NCBI GenBank assembly: GCA_963542675.1
Contig: CAUTXC010000034.1
Span: 1 to 10,066, forward strand
DNA length: 10,066 bases
Direction: 5' to 3'
From: Saccharimonas sp963542675
GTDB lineage: Bacteria; Patescibacteriota; Saccharimonadia; Saccharimonadales; Saccharimonadaceae
Every line of letters begins with the position of its first letter. The stretch's first letter is position 1. A program made the position numbers and the translations under genes. Below the pieces are notes generated by a model, which worked only from the letters and a program-made list of their open reading frames with translations, searched no databases and was not told where the DNA came from. Positions 1 through 6,839 of the stretch are shown piece by piece.

Positions 1-759
1 GAACGTGGCGAAGGTGTGACTCGATGTAAGATTGGCCAAGCGGTCGCTGCTATTCTCCCGAACACAGGTGGCTTCGCCGAGGTCGTGTGTACGCCAGCTG
101 AGTTAGTAGCGCCGATTCCTAATGGTCTTCGTCCCGATCTCGCAGCGGTTGTGCCAATCAACACCGTAACTGCACATCTCGCATTGACAACTGTTGCACG
201 ATTTGCGCCGGGTGAGCGCGTATTGATTCATGCTGGGGTCGGTGGACTTGGCTCGCAGTTTGGACAGGTCGCTCGGGTGCTTGGTGCAGGGCGTATCGAC
301 GCCGTTGTTGGGACGGAAGCCAAGCAGGCGAGTGCCGCTGAGCTAGGCTATGACAATAGCTATTTGCGCTCGGATCTGTCGTCTATTCCAGGTGATACTT
401 ACGACATTGTGATCGACCCAGTTGGCGGCAAAGCAACAGAAGATGCCTTTCGTGTGTTGCGCAGTGGTGGACGGCTGATTCGGGTTGGTAATGCGTCGCA
501 GGCTCCCGATGTGGTGATAAACTCGACGCAGCATTGGCTGCAGAACAAAACAACAGCTGGCTTCAACGTTGGTGCCTGGCTAGCGGCCCATCCAGCGGAG
601 GGGACAGCATCGCTTACGTGGTCGCTTAACGCCGTTGCCGATGGTAAGGTTCGCGTCGATCTGACAGAGGTTGCTGATATAACAGAGGCAGCCCACCTGC
701 TTGAAGCTCTTGAGCAAGGTAAGACAACTGGTAAGGTGGCACTCCGTATCAAATCGTAG
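1..759 (+). CDS. Quinone oxidoreductase-like MDR dehydrogenase, 5' partial
   Basis: This is a medium-chain dehydrogenase/reductase, probably a cytoplasmic NAD(P)H-dependent quinone or enone reductase of the Qor type. The frame is open to the window edge, so the start lies outside. The GTG at 16 is only the first in-window start codon, and family members of about 320-330 aa imply roughly 70-80 missing N-terminal residues. Numbering from that GTG, the end of the GroES-like domain is visible (GGFAEVV, residues 18-24, a typical MDR segment). It is followed by the NAD(P)-binding Rossmann fold with the nucleotide motif HAGVGGLG at 72-79 and the downstream segment IDPVGG. No structural-zinc cysteine cluster is seen, which fits the zinc-free quinone reductase branch. 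The substrate cannot be read from the sequence. It ends in TAG and is followed by a hairpin terminator. The neighbour is convergent, so no operon partner is visible here. Confidence 0.9.
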   Translation, partial: ERGEGVTRCKIGQAVAAILPNTGGFAEVVCTPAELVAPIPNGLRPDLAAVVPINTVTAHLALTTVARFAPGERVLIHAGVGGLGSQFGQVARVLGAGRIDAVVGTEAKQASAAELGYDNSYLRSDLSSIPGDTYDIVIDPVGGKATEDAFRVLRSGGRLIRVGNASQAPDVVINSTQHWLQNKTTAGFNVGAWLAAHPAEGTASLTWSLNAVADGKVRVDLTEVADITEAAHLLEALEQGKTTGKVALRIKS

Positions 760-780
760 TGTCTAAGCATCCTCTTAGAG

Positions 781-816
781 AAATAGCTCATGGTAACGTG
801 GGCTATTTTGTATTTT
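781..816 (+). terminator. Rho-independent terminator of the dehydrogenase gene
   Basis: A 10-bp stem pairs AAATAGCTCA (781-790) with TGGGCTATTT (799-808), with one G-U pair and an 8-nt loop. A T-rich tail (TTTTGTATTTT) follows on the plus strand. The distal arm contains the stop codon of the convergent gene at 803-805, so the two 3' ends are interlocked. On the minus strand the tail after the hairpin is poor in U, so it probably works mainly for the plus-strand gene. Confidence 0.75.
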
Positions 817-2296
817 CCGGCACATATACCACAAGTGTGCCGTCCTTGCTGGTGCTAGCGATGAGATTGCTACGAATAGTGAGGCTGCGCATGTCGGTTC
901 CTTTGATGGTGAGGAGGGTTGTACCATCGGCGACTTTGACGATCTTGAGACCTTTGCTGCCGCTGGCTTGGATGCCGGCGGAGTGGAGATTGCTGGTGAG
1001 GAGGAGTGAGCCATCCAGGCTGGCGGAGACGATATTACCGCCGTCAGCCAGAGTGAGTGTGCCACCGCTGGTGCGGCTGTAGGTGGCCTGGCTCAGGGCG
1101 AAGTCTTGCGTGTTTTGGCTGGCAATACGCAGGAACTCTCTACCCTGCCCATCCACAACGACGCGCGGCATATCTGTGGTGAGAGCCTCTCGGGGGTAGG
1201 TTGGCGCAGTAGTACCGGTGGGGTTAGTGAAGGAGCTGGCGGCTGGGCTGAGCTTGTACGCGCTATTGACAGTGCTGCGGCTGCGTGGCTTGCCATCAAG
1301 GCCATAGCTCTCGAAGGTCTCTTGCCCGCTGGATTGGACGGTATTACTTCCAGCAGTGCCCTCCAGCCAGCCATCACTTGCTAAGGTAACGTTGCTGGAG
1401 CTAGCTGTGCGCTGCACTTCGCGCGTGCCGCTGGCGATATCATACACGGTGATGGTGGTCGTCGATTGGTCTGCAGTGGTCGCCTGGCGCTCATTTGTGA
1501 TGACGACACCAGTAGTGGTACGTGAGGTAGCACGCTTGCTGGGTGATTTCTGGGATGGCTTAGCGCCATGATCTTTCTCGGCATTGCGGCGACAGAGAAG
1601 CTTGCTACCGCTCGCTATCGTGCAGATGGCGTTGGGGTTCTGAAAATCACCACTGGTGATAGTGCGCAGGCTCCCTGCGGCGGCGTAGAAGGTGGCGGTG
1701 GCGCTCTCGCCAATAATGTCTTGCTGTTGGCTATCTGTGCCGTAATATGTAAGCGTAGTAGGCTGGGTAGCTACAGGGGTAGTATAGAGAACCTTGGCGG
1801 TAGTAAGCTCTACCGCCGTAATGATCGAGCGTCCCCGCTGTTGGCTGGCGCAATATACCACTCCACGCGGCGTCACGCTGCTACAGGTACTGGCTGGCCA
1901 CGTAGCGACTGCCTGCTTGCGCTCAGTATCCCAAATCCGGAGCACTGGTGCGGCATCTTGCGCGCCCTGCCCTGCAATGGCGAGCCGCGAGTGGTCGGCC
2001 GTACCGCCCAAGAAGCTCAAGCCACCCTGCCCTGCCGCAAATCGCACTTCGCGCTGGCCTGCTCCATAGCCATTGGCCAGAAATACATCGGTGCGCGATG
2101 GCGTGGCCGACACTGCCGCTGCTTGCATGCGCTGCGGTGAGGAGAGAAGGGTTACTACCGCAGCAATGGCCGAGAGTACCACAGTGATGGCCGCCGCAAG
2201 CATCACCCACAGCATGAGTGTACTATGCCGCCGTTTGGCAGGGCGTTGTGGCGGGTGCTCTCCTAGCACAGATGTCGGAACGGGCGAAATATCCAT
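803..2296 (-). CDS. Membrane-anchored protein with WD/propeller-like extracytoplasmic domain
   Basis: This is a 497-aa hypothetical protein with a proline-rich cytoplasmic tail, a basic stop (KRRH at 21-24) and one strongly hydrophobic helix at about 27-51. The positive-inside rule places the C-terminal 440 residues outside the membrane. That part contains repeated short blade-like segments: VLRIWDTERKQAVATW (118-133), IITAVELTTAKVLY (158-171), ITVYDIASGTREV (282-294), GLKIVKVADGTTLLTI (449-464) and DGTLVVYV (485-492). These resemble WD40/YVTN/PQQ-type beta-propeller strands. Cysteines fall in two pairs (C138/C149 and C225/C235) that could form extracytoplasmic disulfides. Residues about 240-280 form a Ser/Thr/Lys-rich linker. 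No catalytic motif is recognised; a scaffold or binding role is inference. The start is the ATG at 2294-2296. Its Shine-Dalgarno is weak, but a promoter lies just upstream with an implied leader of about 30 nt. It is divergent from tRNA-Glu. Confidence 0.8.
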   Translation of the reverse strand: MDISPVPTSVLGEHPPQRPAKRRHSTLMLWVMLAAAITVVLSAIAAVVTLLSSPQRMQAAAVSATPSRTDVFLANGYGAGQREVRFAAGQGGLSFLGGTADHSRLAIAGQGAQDAAPVLRIWDTERKQAVATWPASTCSSVTPRGVVYCASQQRGRSIITAVELTTAKVLYTTPVATQPTTLTYYGTDSQQQDIIGESATATFYAAAGSLRTITSGDFQNPNAICTIASGSKLLCRRNAEKDHGAKPSQKSPSKRATSRTTTGVVITNERQATTADQSTTTITVYDIASGTREVQRTASSSNVTLASDGWLEGTAGSNTVQSSGQETFESYGLDGKPRSRSTVNSAYKLSPAASSFTNPTGTTAPTYPREALTTDMPRVVVDGQGREFLRIASQNTQDFALSQATYSRTSGGTLTLADGGNIVSASLDGSLLLTSNLHSAGIQASGSKGLKIVKVADGTTLLTIKGTDMRSLTIRSNLIASTSKDGTLVVYVPENTK

Positions 2297-2314
2297 GAGT
2301 CACTTCGTTGTATT

Positions 2315-2328
2315 ACACAATATTGTGT
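2315..2328. promoter_or_regulatory. Perfect 14-bp palindrome, candidate operator
   Basis: ACACAATATTGTGT is a perfect palindrome. It sits between the -10 box and the start codon of the minus-strand membrane protein gene and covers the predicted transcription start. That position suits a dimeric repressor site or a small 5'-UTR hairpin. The regulator is not identifiable here. Confidence 0.45.
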
Positions 2329-2332
2329 CATT

Positions 2333-2341
2333 AGTATAGCA
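2333..2341 (-). promoter_or_regulatory. Extended -10 promoter of the propeller-like gene
   Basis: On the minus strand the sequence is TGC-TATACT, an extended -10 (TGn followed by a 5/6 match to TATAAT). It lies 36 nt before the ATG. No good -35 box is seen, as is common for extended -10 promoters. The surrounding 12-mer ATCTGCTATACT also occurs in the gltX promoter. Confidence 0.55.
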
Positions 2342-2400
2342 GATATTGCTGCAGCCAGAGCATGATTCTCGGCTCGCGCGGCAATAGAGCGGTATTATGG

Positions 2401-2429
2401 TGGACAAACCAGCGACTTTTTCGTATAAT
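2401..2429 (+). promoter_or_regulatory. Sigma70-type promoter of tRNA-Glu
   Basis: TGGACA (2401-2406) and a perfect TATAAT (2424-2429) are separated by exactly 17 bp. Transcription would begin near 2436 and give a precursor leader of about 24 nt before the mature tRNA. This is the best-matching promoter in the window. Confidence 0.85.
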
Positions 2430-2459
2430 GGCACACAGTACTGTTATGTGCACATGCAC

Positions 2460-2534
2460 GGCCTCATCGTCTAACGGTTAGGACACCAGGTTTTCATCCT
2501 GGCAATCCGGGTTCGATTCCCGGTGAGGTCACCA
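2460..2534 (+). tRNA. tRNA-Glu (anticodon UUC), CCA encoded
   Basis: The cloverleaf is complete. The 7-bp acceptor stem pairs GGCCTCA with TGAGGTC, including one G-U pair. The anticodon stem CCAGG/CCTGG encloses the loop TTTTCAT, which reads TTC at positions 34-36. The T arm is CCGGG-TTCGATT-CCCGG. The discriminator base is A, and CCA is encoded at 2532-2534. It decodes GAA and GAG. It has its own promoter and terminator, so it is a single-gene unit. The charging enzyme, GluRS, is encoded at 7695-9149 as a separate unit. Confidence 0.97.
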
Positions 2535-2551
2535 ATATAGCATGTTATGAT

Positions 2552-2575
2552 ACCTTGCCTCGGCGAGGTGTTTTT
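2552..2575 (+). terminator. Rho-independent terminator of tRNA-Glu
   Basis: ACCTTGC (2552-2558) pairs with GCGAGGT (2563-2569), seven pairs including one G-U, around a CTCG loop. The tail GTTTTT follows. It lies 18 nt after the tRNA CCA. Confidence 0.85.
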
Positions 2576-2608
2576 ATTTGCGTGTTGTTTTGAGGTGTGT
2601 AGTAAGAT

Positions 2609-2678
2609 CCTAGGTCTCATCACCATCGTGCATAACGGACTGACAGAACAATCAACATAGAGATGGTGACACACTAGG
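2609..2678. repeat. Nested inverted repeat in the gap after tRNA-Glu
   Basis: The gap 2576-2774 holds no convincing gene. Its main structure is a pair of nested complementary blocks: CCTAG (2609-2613) with CTAGG (2674-2678) outside, and TCACCATC (2620-2627) with GATGGTGA (2662-2669) inside, around a 34-nt centre. It could form a large imperfect hairpin or be a split protein-binding site. No function can be assigned. Confidence 0.4.
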
Positions 2679-2774
2679 CAAAGATTAGCAGTATTATCAC
2701 TCTCGGCTAGAGTTATACTCGCTGTGATGGGCCTGCCATGTGAGGAGGAGCTATCCCAATAAGCTTGTTCGCTA

Positions 2775-2802
2775 TTGCGTTCTACATAAAATGTAGTATA
2801 AT
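2775..2802 (+). promoter_or_regulatory. Promoter of the HEMTH protein gene, with internal inverted repeat
   Basis: A perfect TATAAT lies at 2797-2802, only 6 nt before the ATG, so the transcript would start at or next to the start codon. The best -35 is the weak TTGCGT at 2775-2780 (16-bp spacing). The spacer is filled by a perfect inverted repeat, CTACAT (2782-2787), AAA, ATGTAG (2791-2796). This is a plausible repressor operator because bound protein would block polymerase. Confidence 0.6.
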
Positions 2803-2808
2803 CACCAC

Positions 2809-3744
2809 ATGAGAACAGAGAGAGAGAGCAACAGAAGTAACACGCCGCACCCTGCTGAGTATGCAGCGCGGCAGGATGAACTGAAGCGGTCGCTGGAGGC
2901 CCTTCATCTAATCGTTCAAAGTACACAAGGGCAAGACGTTTTAGGTGAACATGCGGTACGCTTGGCAAAAGCTGTTGACTGTGCACGTGTGCCTAGTATC
3001 GGTACTGATGGAGTGATTGCCGAAGTGCCAGACTGGCATAGGCAGCGGATAATCCCTATTGTATCGCTGTACCCTAGTGAAGTTGCGTATACGACGATGG
3101 ACGGTATAGCGCAAGAGCAGTATAATGCGGTTCTCCGTGAACCAGATCTAGACAATGCGGTCAAATGGGATCTTGCTGCAATGTATTTTCGAAATACAAA
3201 AAAAGAGAATCGTCACAAGAGAGAGCTAAGACTATCTAGAAAAAGCGGCGGAAGAACAACCGCAGTGACTGTAGCTATGGGCCCTGTAGGCGAGGAGTCT
3301 GTTACTACTCGAGTGGTAGGTCAACCGAGTATTATTGTTAATGAGGGAATTCATCGTCTGGCCGAAATGGTTGATACATTAGGTCATGAAATGACGCACG
3401 CAGCAGATTATCTTGATTATCCAGTATGGATGTTAGATAGAGATGGTGCGATTGAACAGCGTGATTTATCGTACGAGTTGCGAGCATATGCCATTGGTAA
3501 TCGAATAGGTAAGATTGCATTGGATTGGAGTCATCGAATAGTGAGGAGAAGATGGGGAGGCTTGCTACCAAGTATAGGTGACTCGTTGAGTATGTCGAGT
3601 ACGGTAGCAGGAGTCGTCGAGAGTATTCGCCAAAGGGTTAATGGTGACTTTCTCTCCCCAAATGCTTTTGATCCAAATGATAAGATCATCAAGGCGCTTG
3701 ATGATGCCGGATTAAGAGGTATATACACCAGGGAGAGCCACTAG
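2809..3744 (+). CDS. Putative zinc metallopeptidase (HEMTH), unrecognised family
   Basis: This 311-aa protein has no signal peptide or membrane helix, so it is probably cytoplasmic or exported by an unusual route. The core motif is LGHEMTHAAD at 191-200, an HExxH zincin signature with H193 and H197 as zinc ligands and E194 as catalytic base. A likely third ligand is E223 in SYELRAYAIGNRIG, a Glu-then-helix arrangement like many gluzincins; D200 or D203 are alternatives. Residues 1-140 are charged and probably helical with no recognised domain, and the C-terminal 70 residues are basic and helical. The ATG at 2809 has no Shine-Dalgarno but lies 6 nt behind a TATAAT, which fits leaderless translation. 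The gene is AT-richer than its neighbours and sits between a tRNA and a convergent operon, which suggests acquired accessory DNA. It shares its stop region with the response-regulator gene. Substrate unknown. Confidence 0.75.
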   Translation: MRTERESNRSNTPHPAEYAARQDELKRSLEALHLIVQSTQGQDVLGEHAVRLAKAVDCARVPSIGTDGVIAEVPDWHRQRIIPIVSLYPSEVAYTTMDGIAQEQYNAVLREPDLDNAVKWDLAAMYFRNTKKENRHKRELRLSRKSGGRTTAVTVAMGPVGEESVTTRVVGQPSIIVNEGIHRLAEMVDTLGHEMTHAADYLDYPVWMLDRDGAIEQRDLSYELRAYAIGNRIGKIALDWSHRIVRRRWGGLLPSIGDSLSMSSTVAGVVESIRQRVNGDFLSPNAFDPNDKIIKALDDAGLRGIYTRESH

Positions 3745-4118
3745 CTCTTCTCCATCCCCGCAATAATCTCCAGCAATCGCCGTGGGGTGATCTCGGCTTT
3801 GATGAGGTAGCCGTCTACGCTGGCTTGGAGAGCGAGGCGGGTGGATTCGTCTTGGTCGAAGTTGGTCATGATGACGATCTTCGTGCCAGCGATGTGCTGT
3901 GGCTCGGCGCGTAGTGCCTGGAGGATCTCGCTGCCGCGCTTCTCGGGGAGCATGATGTCGAGCAGGATGAGGTCGTAGTGGTTGTTGCGCGCTGCCACGA
4001 GGCCGTCTGCCCCGTCGATCAGCCAATCTACCGTGTAGCTCGCCTTGCGGAGGCTGCGCACGTACATTTCGCCAATGAAGCGATCGTCTTCGATGACGAG
4101 AATTGTTTGAATTGCCAT
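3741..4118 (-). CDS. Stand-alone CheY-like response regulator receiver
   Basis: This 125-aa protein consists of one receiver domain. It has the acidic pair D11/D12 in VIEDD, the phospho-acceptor D54 in LILLDIMLP, the switch residue T85 in IVIMTN and the conserved K107 in YLIKA. It would accept phosphate from the histidine kinase encoded just upstream. There is no DNA-binding or enzymatic output domain, so it must act by protein contact or as a relay; the target is not in this window. It is the last gene of the DUF3048-kinase-receiver operon, 22 nt after the kinase stop. Its TAG stop shares the CTAG tetranucleotide at 3741-3744 with the stop of the convergent metallopeptidase gene, and no terminator separates the two. 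Confidence 0.93.
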   Translation of the reverse strand: MAIQTILVIEDDRFIGEMYVRSLRKASYTVDWLIDGADGLVAARNNHYDLILLDIMLPEKRGSEILQALRAEPQHIAGTKIVIMTNFDQDESTRLALQASVDGYLIKAEITPRRLLEIIAGMEKS

Positions 4119-4127
4119 AAGTTCTCT

Positions 4128-4133
4128 CCTCCT
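4128..4133 (-). promoter_or_regulatory. Perfect Shine-Dalgarno of the response regulator
   Basis: The minus strand reads AGGAGG, then 9 nt, then the ATG at 4118. This consensus site inside the operon contrasts with the leaderless-type first genes and confirms the start of the receiver protein. Confidence 0.85.
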
Positions 4134-4140
4134 ACCTCTG

Positions 4141-5691
4141 TTATCCCTTATACATCGTGTGATTTTTTATCCAGCCGCCGCCGCTGGTGATGAGCTGACT
4201 GTTGCTGCCATCGGCGATTTTGTCTGCTACGCTGGCGTAGGTGGGGATGGTGATCGTGAAGGTGGAACCCTCCCCTTCGCGGCTTACCACGCCAATTTGC
4301 CCACCGTGTGACTCGACGATCGCCTTGCTAATATACAGCCCAATACCCGTGCCGGCTACGGTCTCGCGGCTGCGGTGCGAGCGGTAGAACTTGTGAAAGA
4401 GACTGCCCATCACATTGGTGGGGATGCCGATGCCGTGGTCTTGCACGCTAATGGCGACGAATGCACCATCTTGCACGGCCGAGACGGCTACGAGCCCGCC
4501 TTCGTTGCTATATTTGAGCGCGTTATCAATGATATTGCTTAGTACTTCAGACAGACTGGAGCGATCGGCCGCAATAGTGGGCAGCGTGGTGGGGATATCC
4601 ACCGTGAGCTGGCGACCTTGGGTGGTGGCGCGCAGCTGCATGTCGTCGCGGATGATATTGTAGATGCTGCTAACCGACTCTTCTGCTAGGTGGACGCGGA
4701 GGTGGCGGCGGTCGAACTTGCTGGCATTAAGGATGTTGTTGACGTAGCCGCTGAGGCGATTGGCCGAGACAACGAGCCGCCCTAGCAGCTCTTGCTGGTC
4801 GCCAGCCAGCGCTGGGCCAACCTCCTCAGTGAGGACATCCAGATAGCCACGAATAACGGTGATGGGCCCGCGCAGCTCGTGAGCGGCAAAGGCGATGAAA
4901 TCGAGGTCATCATCCTCGGGCTGGTAGAGGGTGGTGCGATCGTGTAGCACCAGTATAACCTCGGCGCTGCTTCCCTTCTCGTAATTGGCCGTAATGTCGA
5001 AGATACGCCGCCCAGGTTCACCCACCAGCTTGTTTGCAATGCGCAGCCAAGTCTTCTCGGCATGGACAGCGCTGCGGCGGCAGTGCGCGAGCCACTCTGT
5101 CAGACCATCGCCTGGCTCGAATAACAGCTCGAGCTCGGCCGTGCCATCATGGCTCTGACGCAGTGGGGTGTGGCGGTTGTGGTAGCGTACCTGCCCCTGG
5201 CTAGTGAGGATGGCAATACCAGCACTGGTTTGATCAAGCGCAGCCTCGATCTGGGCAGCTTGTGCTTGAGCCTGGCTGGGCTCGGCCTGGCCAGCAGTGG
5301 CAGCAGTGTGGTAGATATATTGCAGCAGCGGCTTGAAGCCATCGCGCTCGAAGTGGGCTGCATTGGGGTTGGGCGGCGTGATGGTACTGGGCTCGCCCGC
5401 TACGTGGCTGAGGGCGTGTGTGAGGTCTTTGAGCGGAGTGAGCAGCTGCATCAGCAAGAAAATATTAAGTGGAATACTTGCCAGCACCACAACCATAATG
5501 ACCAGCCAAAACTGCAGCTGGCCTGGGCTTAGGCCGATCATCCACAGCGTACTCGCCACGAGCCCGGCAATAGTGCACTGCATCAGGATACTCGCACCAA
5601 TAGCACGGCGGCTATAGCGCGGCCAATATTGCTTAATAAGGGTGGGTGAACGATGAGGTGGCAATGGCCGGGCTGGGCCTATTGCTGCCAC
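4141..5691 (-). CDS. Membrane sensor histidine kinase
   Basis: This is a two-component sensor kinase, second gene of its operon. Residues are numbered from the upstream ATG at 5730. Two membrane helices (about 43-66 and 72-95) leave almost no extracytoplasmic loop, so it probably senses a membrane or cytoplasmic cue. A short HAMP-like linker (97-112), a Gln/Ala-rich stretch (146-165) and a PAS-like region (about 161-270) follow. The HisKA H-box is AAHELRGPITVIRGYL with phospho-acceptor H284. The ATPase has an N-box (NIIDNALKYS, 399-408), G1 (DHGIGIP, 431-437), F-box (LFHKFYRS) and G2 (GTGIGLYIS, 460-468). I chose the GTG at 5691 (516 aa), which has GGGAG 6 nt upstream and overlaps the DUF3048 gene by 13 nt, giving translational coupling. 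The ATG at 5730 (529 aa) has no ribosome site and overlaps more. Its partner is the receiver at 3741-4118. Confidence 0.92.
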   Translation of the reverse strand: MAAIGPARPLPPHRSPTLIKQYWPRYSRRAIGASILMQCTIAGLVASTLWMIGLSPGQLQFWLVIMVVVLASIPLNIFLLMQLLTPLKDLTHALSHVAGEPSTITPPNPNAAHFERDGFKPLLQYIYHTAATAGQAEPSQAQAQAAQIEAALDQTSAGIAILTSQGQVRYHNRHTPLRQSHDGTAELELLFEPGDGLTEWLAHCRRSAVHAEKTWLRIANKLVGEPGRRIFDITANYEKGSSAEVILVLHDRTTLYQPEDDDLDFIAFAAHELRGPITVIRGYLDVLTEEVGPALAGDQQELLGRLVVSANRLSGYVNNILNASKFDRRHLRVHLAEESVSSIYNIIRDDMQLRATTQGRQLTVDIPTTLPTIAADRSSLSEVLSNIIDNALKYSNEGGLVAVSAVQDGAFVAISVQDHGIGIPTNVMGSLFHKFYRSHRSRETVAGTGIGLYISKAIVESHGGQIGVVSREGEGSTFTITIPTYASVADKIADGSNSQLITSGGGWIKNHTMYKG

Positions 5692-6821
5692 GACACGCTC
5701 CCTGTGCCACCAGGTACTGCCGCGATCCATGTCTGGCCGCGAGTGAGAGCGATTGCCTTGCCATTGGCATCGAGCAGCTCGAGTGGGCTGGCGCGGTCAG
5801 CTTTGCGCCATATTCCCTCCACTACGCTGCCGTTTTGGAAGATAGTTGCTTTGCCTTGGCCAGTGGTGATAATATTCTCGCGCGTGCCATCCTCTTGCAC
5901 GGTAGTCTGCTGGACGGTTAGTGCCACCACAACGCTGGGTGCGATCTGCCCTTCCTCACGGTCCAAGCTAGCCTCGCCGCCGATGCTACGCTGGTAGGTG
6001 TTGGTACTGGCATCGTATTGATAGCGCGTGTTGTAGCGGGCGGATTTGCCAAAGTTGATAACGGCCACAGTGGCGGTCGCAGGGTTCGCTGGCTTGCCAT
6101 CGGTCCGAGCAAGGGCGGTCTTGACAACAGACTGCTTGTATCCTTTGCTGCTATTGAGGTCATCCAGCCGCTCGGCACTGGTGTAGACATTGTGCGGGGC
6201 ACGGCGGTCAGTAGCACGCCAATAGCTGCGCTCATGAAAGAACTGATCGATATCACGGTACGTACCATTGCGGATCTCTTGCAAGGCATGTGAGCTACCC
6301 CCCACATGGGCTACGCTGGGCTGGTATGGCGCAAGCCAGTCGATGTAGTACGGCCGCAGGCTGCGCACTGGGCCAATCATCGTTGGTTTGTTTTGCTGGT
6401 ACAGCGCGAGAAAGCGAGTGATACCTGCCTCGGCAATTGCCTCGTACACCACCTCAGCCTGCTTGACGCCCGACTGAGGGCGAGCACTGGGGCTATTCTC
6501 GAGCATTACTGCAGTAACGGGCTTGGTGGTGGCCGCTTGGTCGGCGACCTTGAGGCCAGTCAAGGGCGAATAATACACCTCTGGGGCTTTCTGTGTTGCC
6601 ACAACAGGGGCGGGCTTGGCCTGGCGAGGCTTATTGAGTAGAGAAAATGACGCCATTGCTCCAGCAAATACCACCAATGCCCCACCAATCACCATCACAG
6701 GCATGCGGTGTTGCCCCACAAAATGCCGCAGCCCCATAAAGTGCCGTCCATGCCGCCGCAAACGTCGACGCTGCGCCCGACCGCCAAAAGCTGCCGGTGG
6801 TGTATTCTGTGGTGAACTCAT
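5679..6821 (-). CDS. DUF3048 (YerB-like) membrane-anchored protein
   Basis: This 380-aa protein is the first gene of the kinase operon. A very basic cytoplasmic tail (RRRLRRHGRH, 18-27) precedes one membrane helix at about 41-62; the rest should lie outside. The DUF3048 N-terminal domain spans about 83-230, with the conserved blocks MLENSPSARPQSG (106-118), EAIAEAGITRF (127-137), GPVRSLRPYY (150-159) and RRAPHNVYT (206-214). A linker leads to the DUF3048 C-terminal domain, about 250-375. Bacillus YerB is a putative lipoprotein of the same family, but here the anchor is a helix and there is no lipobox cysteine. The biochemical role of the family is unknown to me. The ATG at 6821 lies 9 nt behind a perfect TATAAT, so the mRNA should be nearly leaderless. 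The stop overlaps the kinase start, suggesting linked expression of an envelope protein and a signalling pair. Confidence 0.92.
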   Translation of the reverse strand: MSSPQNTPPAAFGGRAQRRRLRRHGRHFMGLRHFVGQHRMPVMVIGGALVVFAGAMASFSLLNKPRQAKPAPVVATQKAPEVYYSPLTGLKVADQAATTKPVTAVMLENSPSARPQSGVKQAEVVYEAIAEAGITRFLALYQQNKPTMIGPVRSLRPYYIDWLAPYQPSVAHVGGSSHALQEIRNGTYRDIDQFFHERSYWRATDRRAPHNVYTSAERLDDLNSSKGYKQSVVKTALARTDGKPANPATATVAVINFGKSARYNTRYQYDASTNTYQRSIGGEASLDREEGQIAPSVVVALTVQQTTVQEDGTRENIITTGQGKATIFQNGSVVEGIWRKADRASPLELLDANGKAIALTRGQTWIAAVPGGTGSVSWQQ

Positions 6822-6830
6822 CTTATGGCC

Positions 6831-6839
6831 ATTATACCA
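6831..6839 (-). promoter_or_regulatory. Extended -10 promoter of the DUF3048-kinase-receiver operon
   Basis: The minus strand reads TGG-TATAAT, a perfect extended -10. Nine nucleotides separate it from the ATG, so the predicted leader is about 2-3 nt. No good -35 is seen. Confidence 0.75.

Noticed and set aside
1568..2140. 190-aa plus-strand frame
   Set aside because: It lies wholly inside the 497-aa minus-strand gene, which has a membrane helix, repeated blades and a promoter. The frame is a shadow of its GC-rich codons.
2743..2748. Perfect AGGAGG in the gap before the metallopeptidase gene
   Set aside because: No start codon lies at a usable distance. The nearest possible TTG is about 16 nt away and opens only 15 codons, so it is probably chance.
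2471..2986. 171-aa minus-strand frame with Cys- and Ser-rich product
   Set aside because: It runs antisense through most of tRNA-Glu and into the 5' end of the metallopeptidase gene, and its end is the familiar false translation of a tRNA complement.
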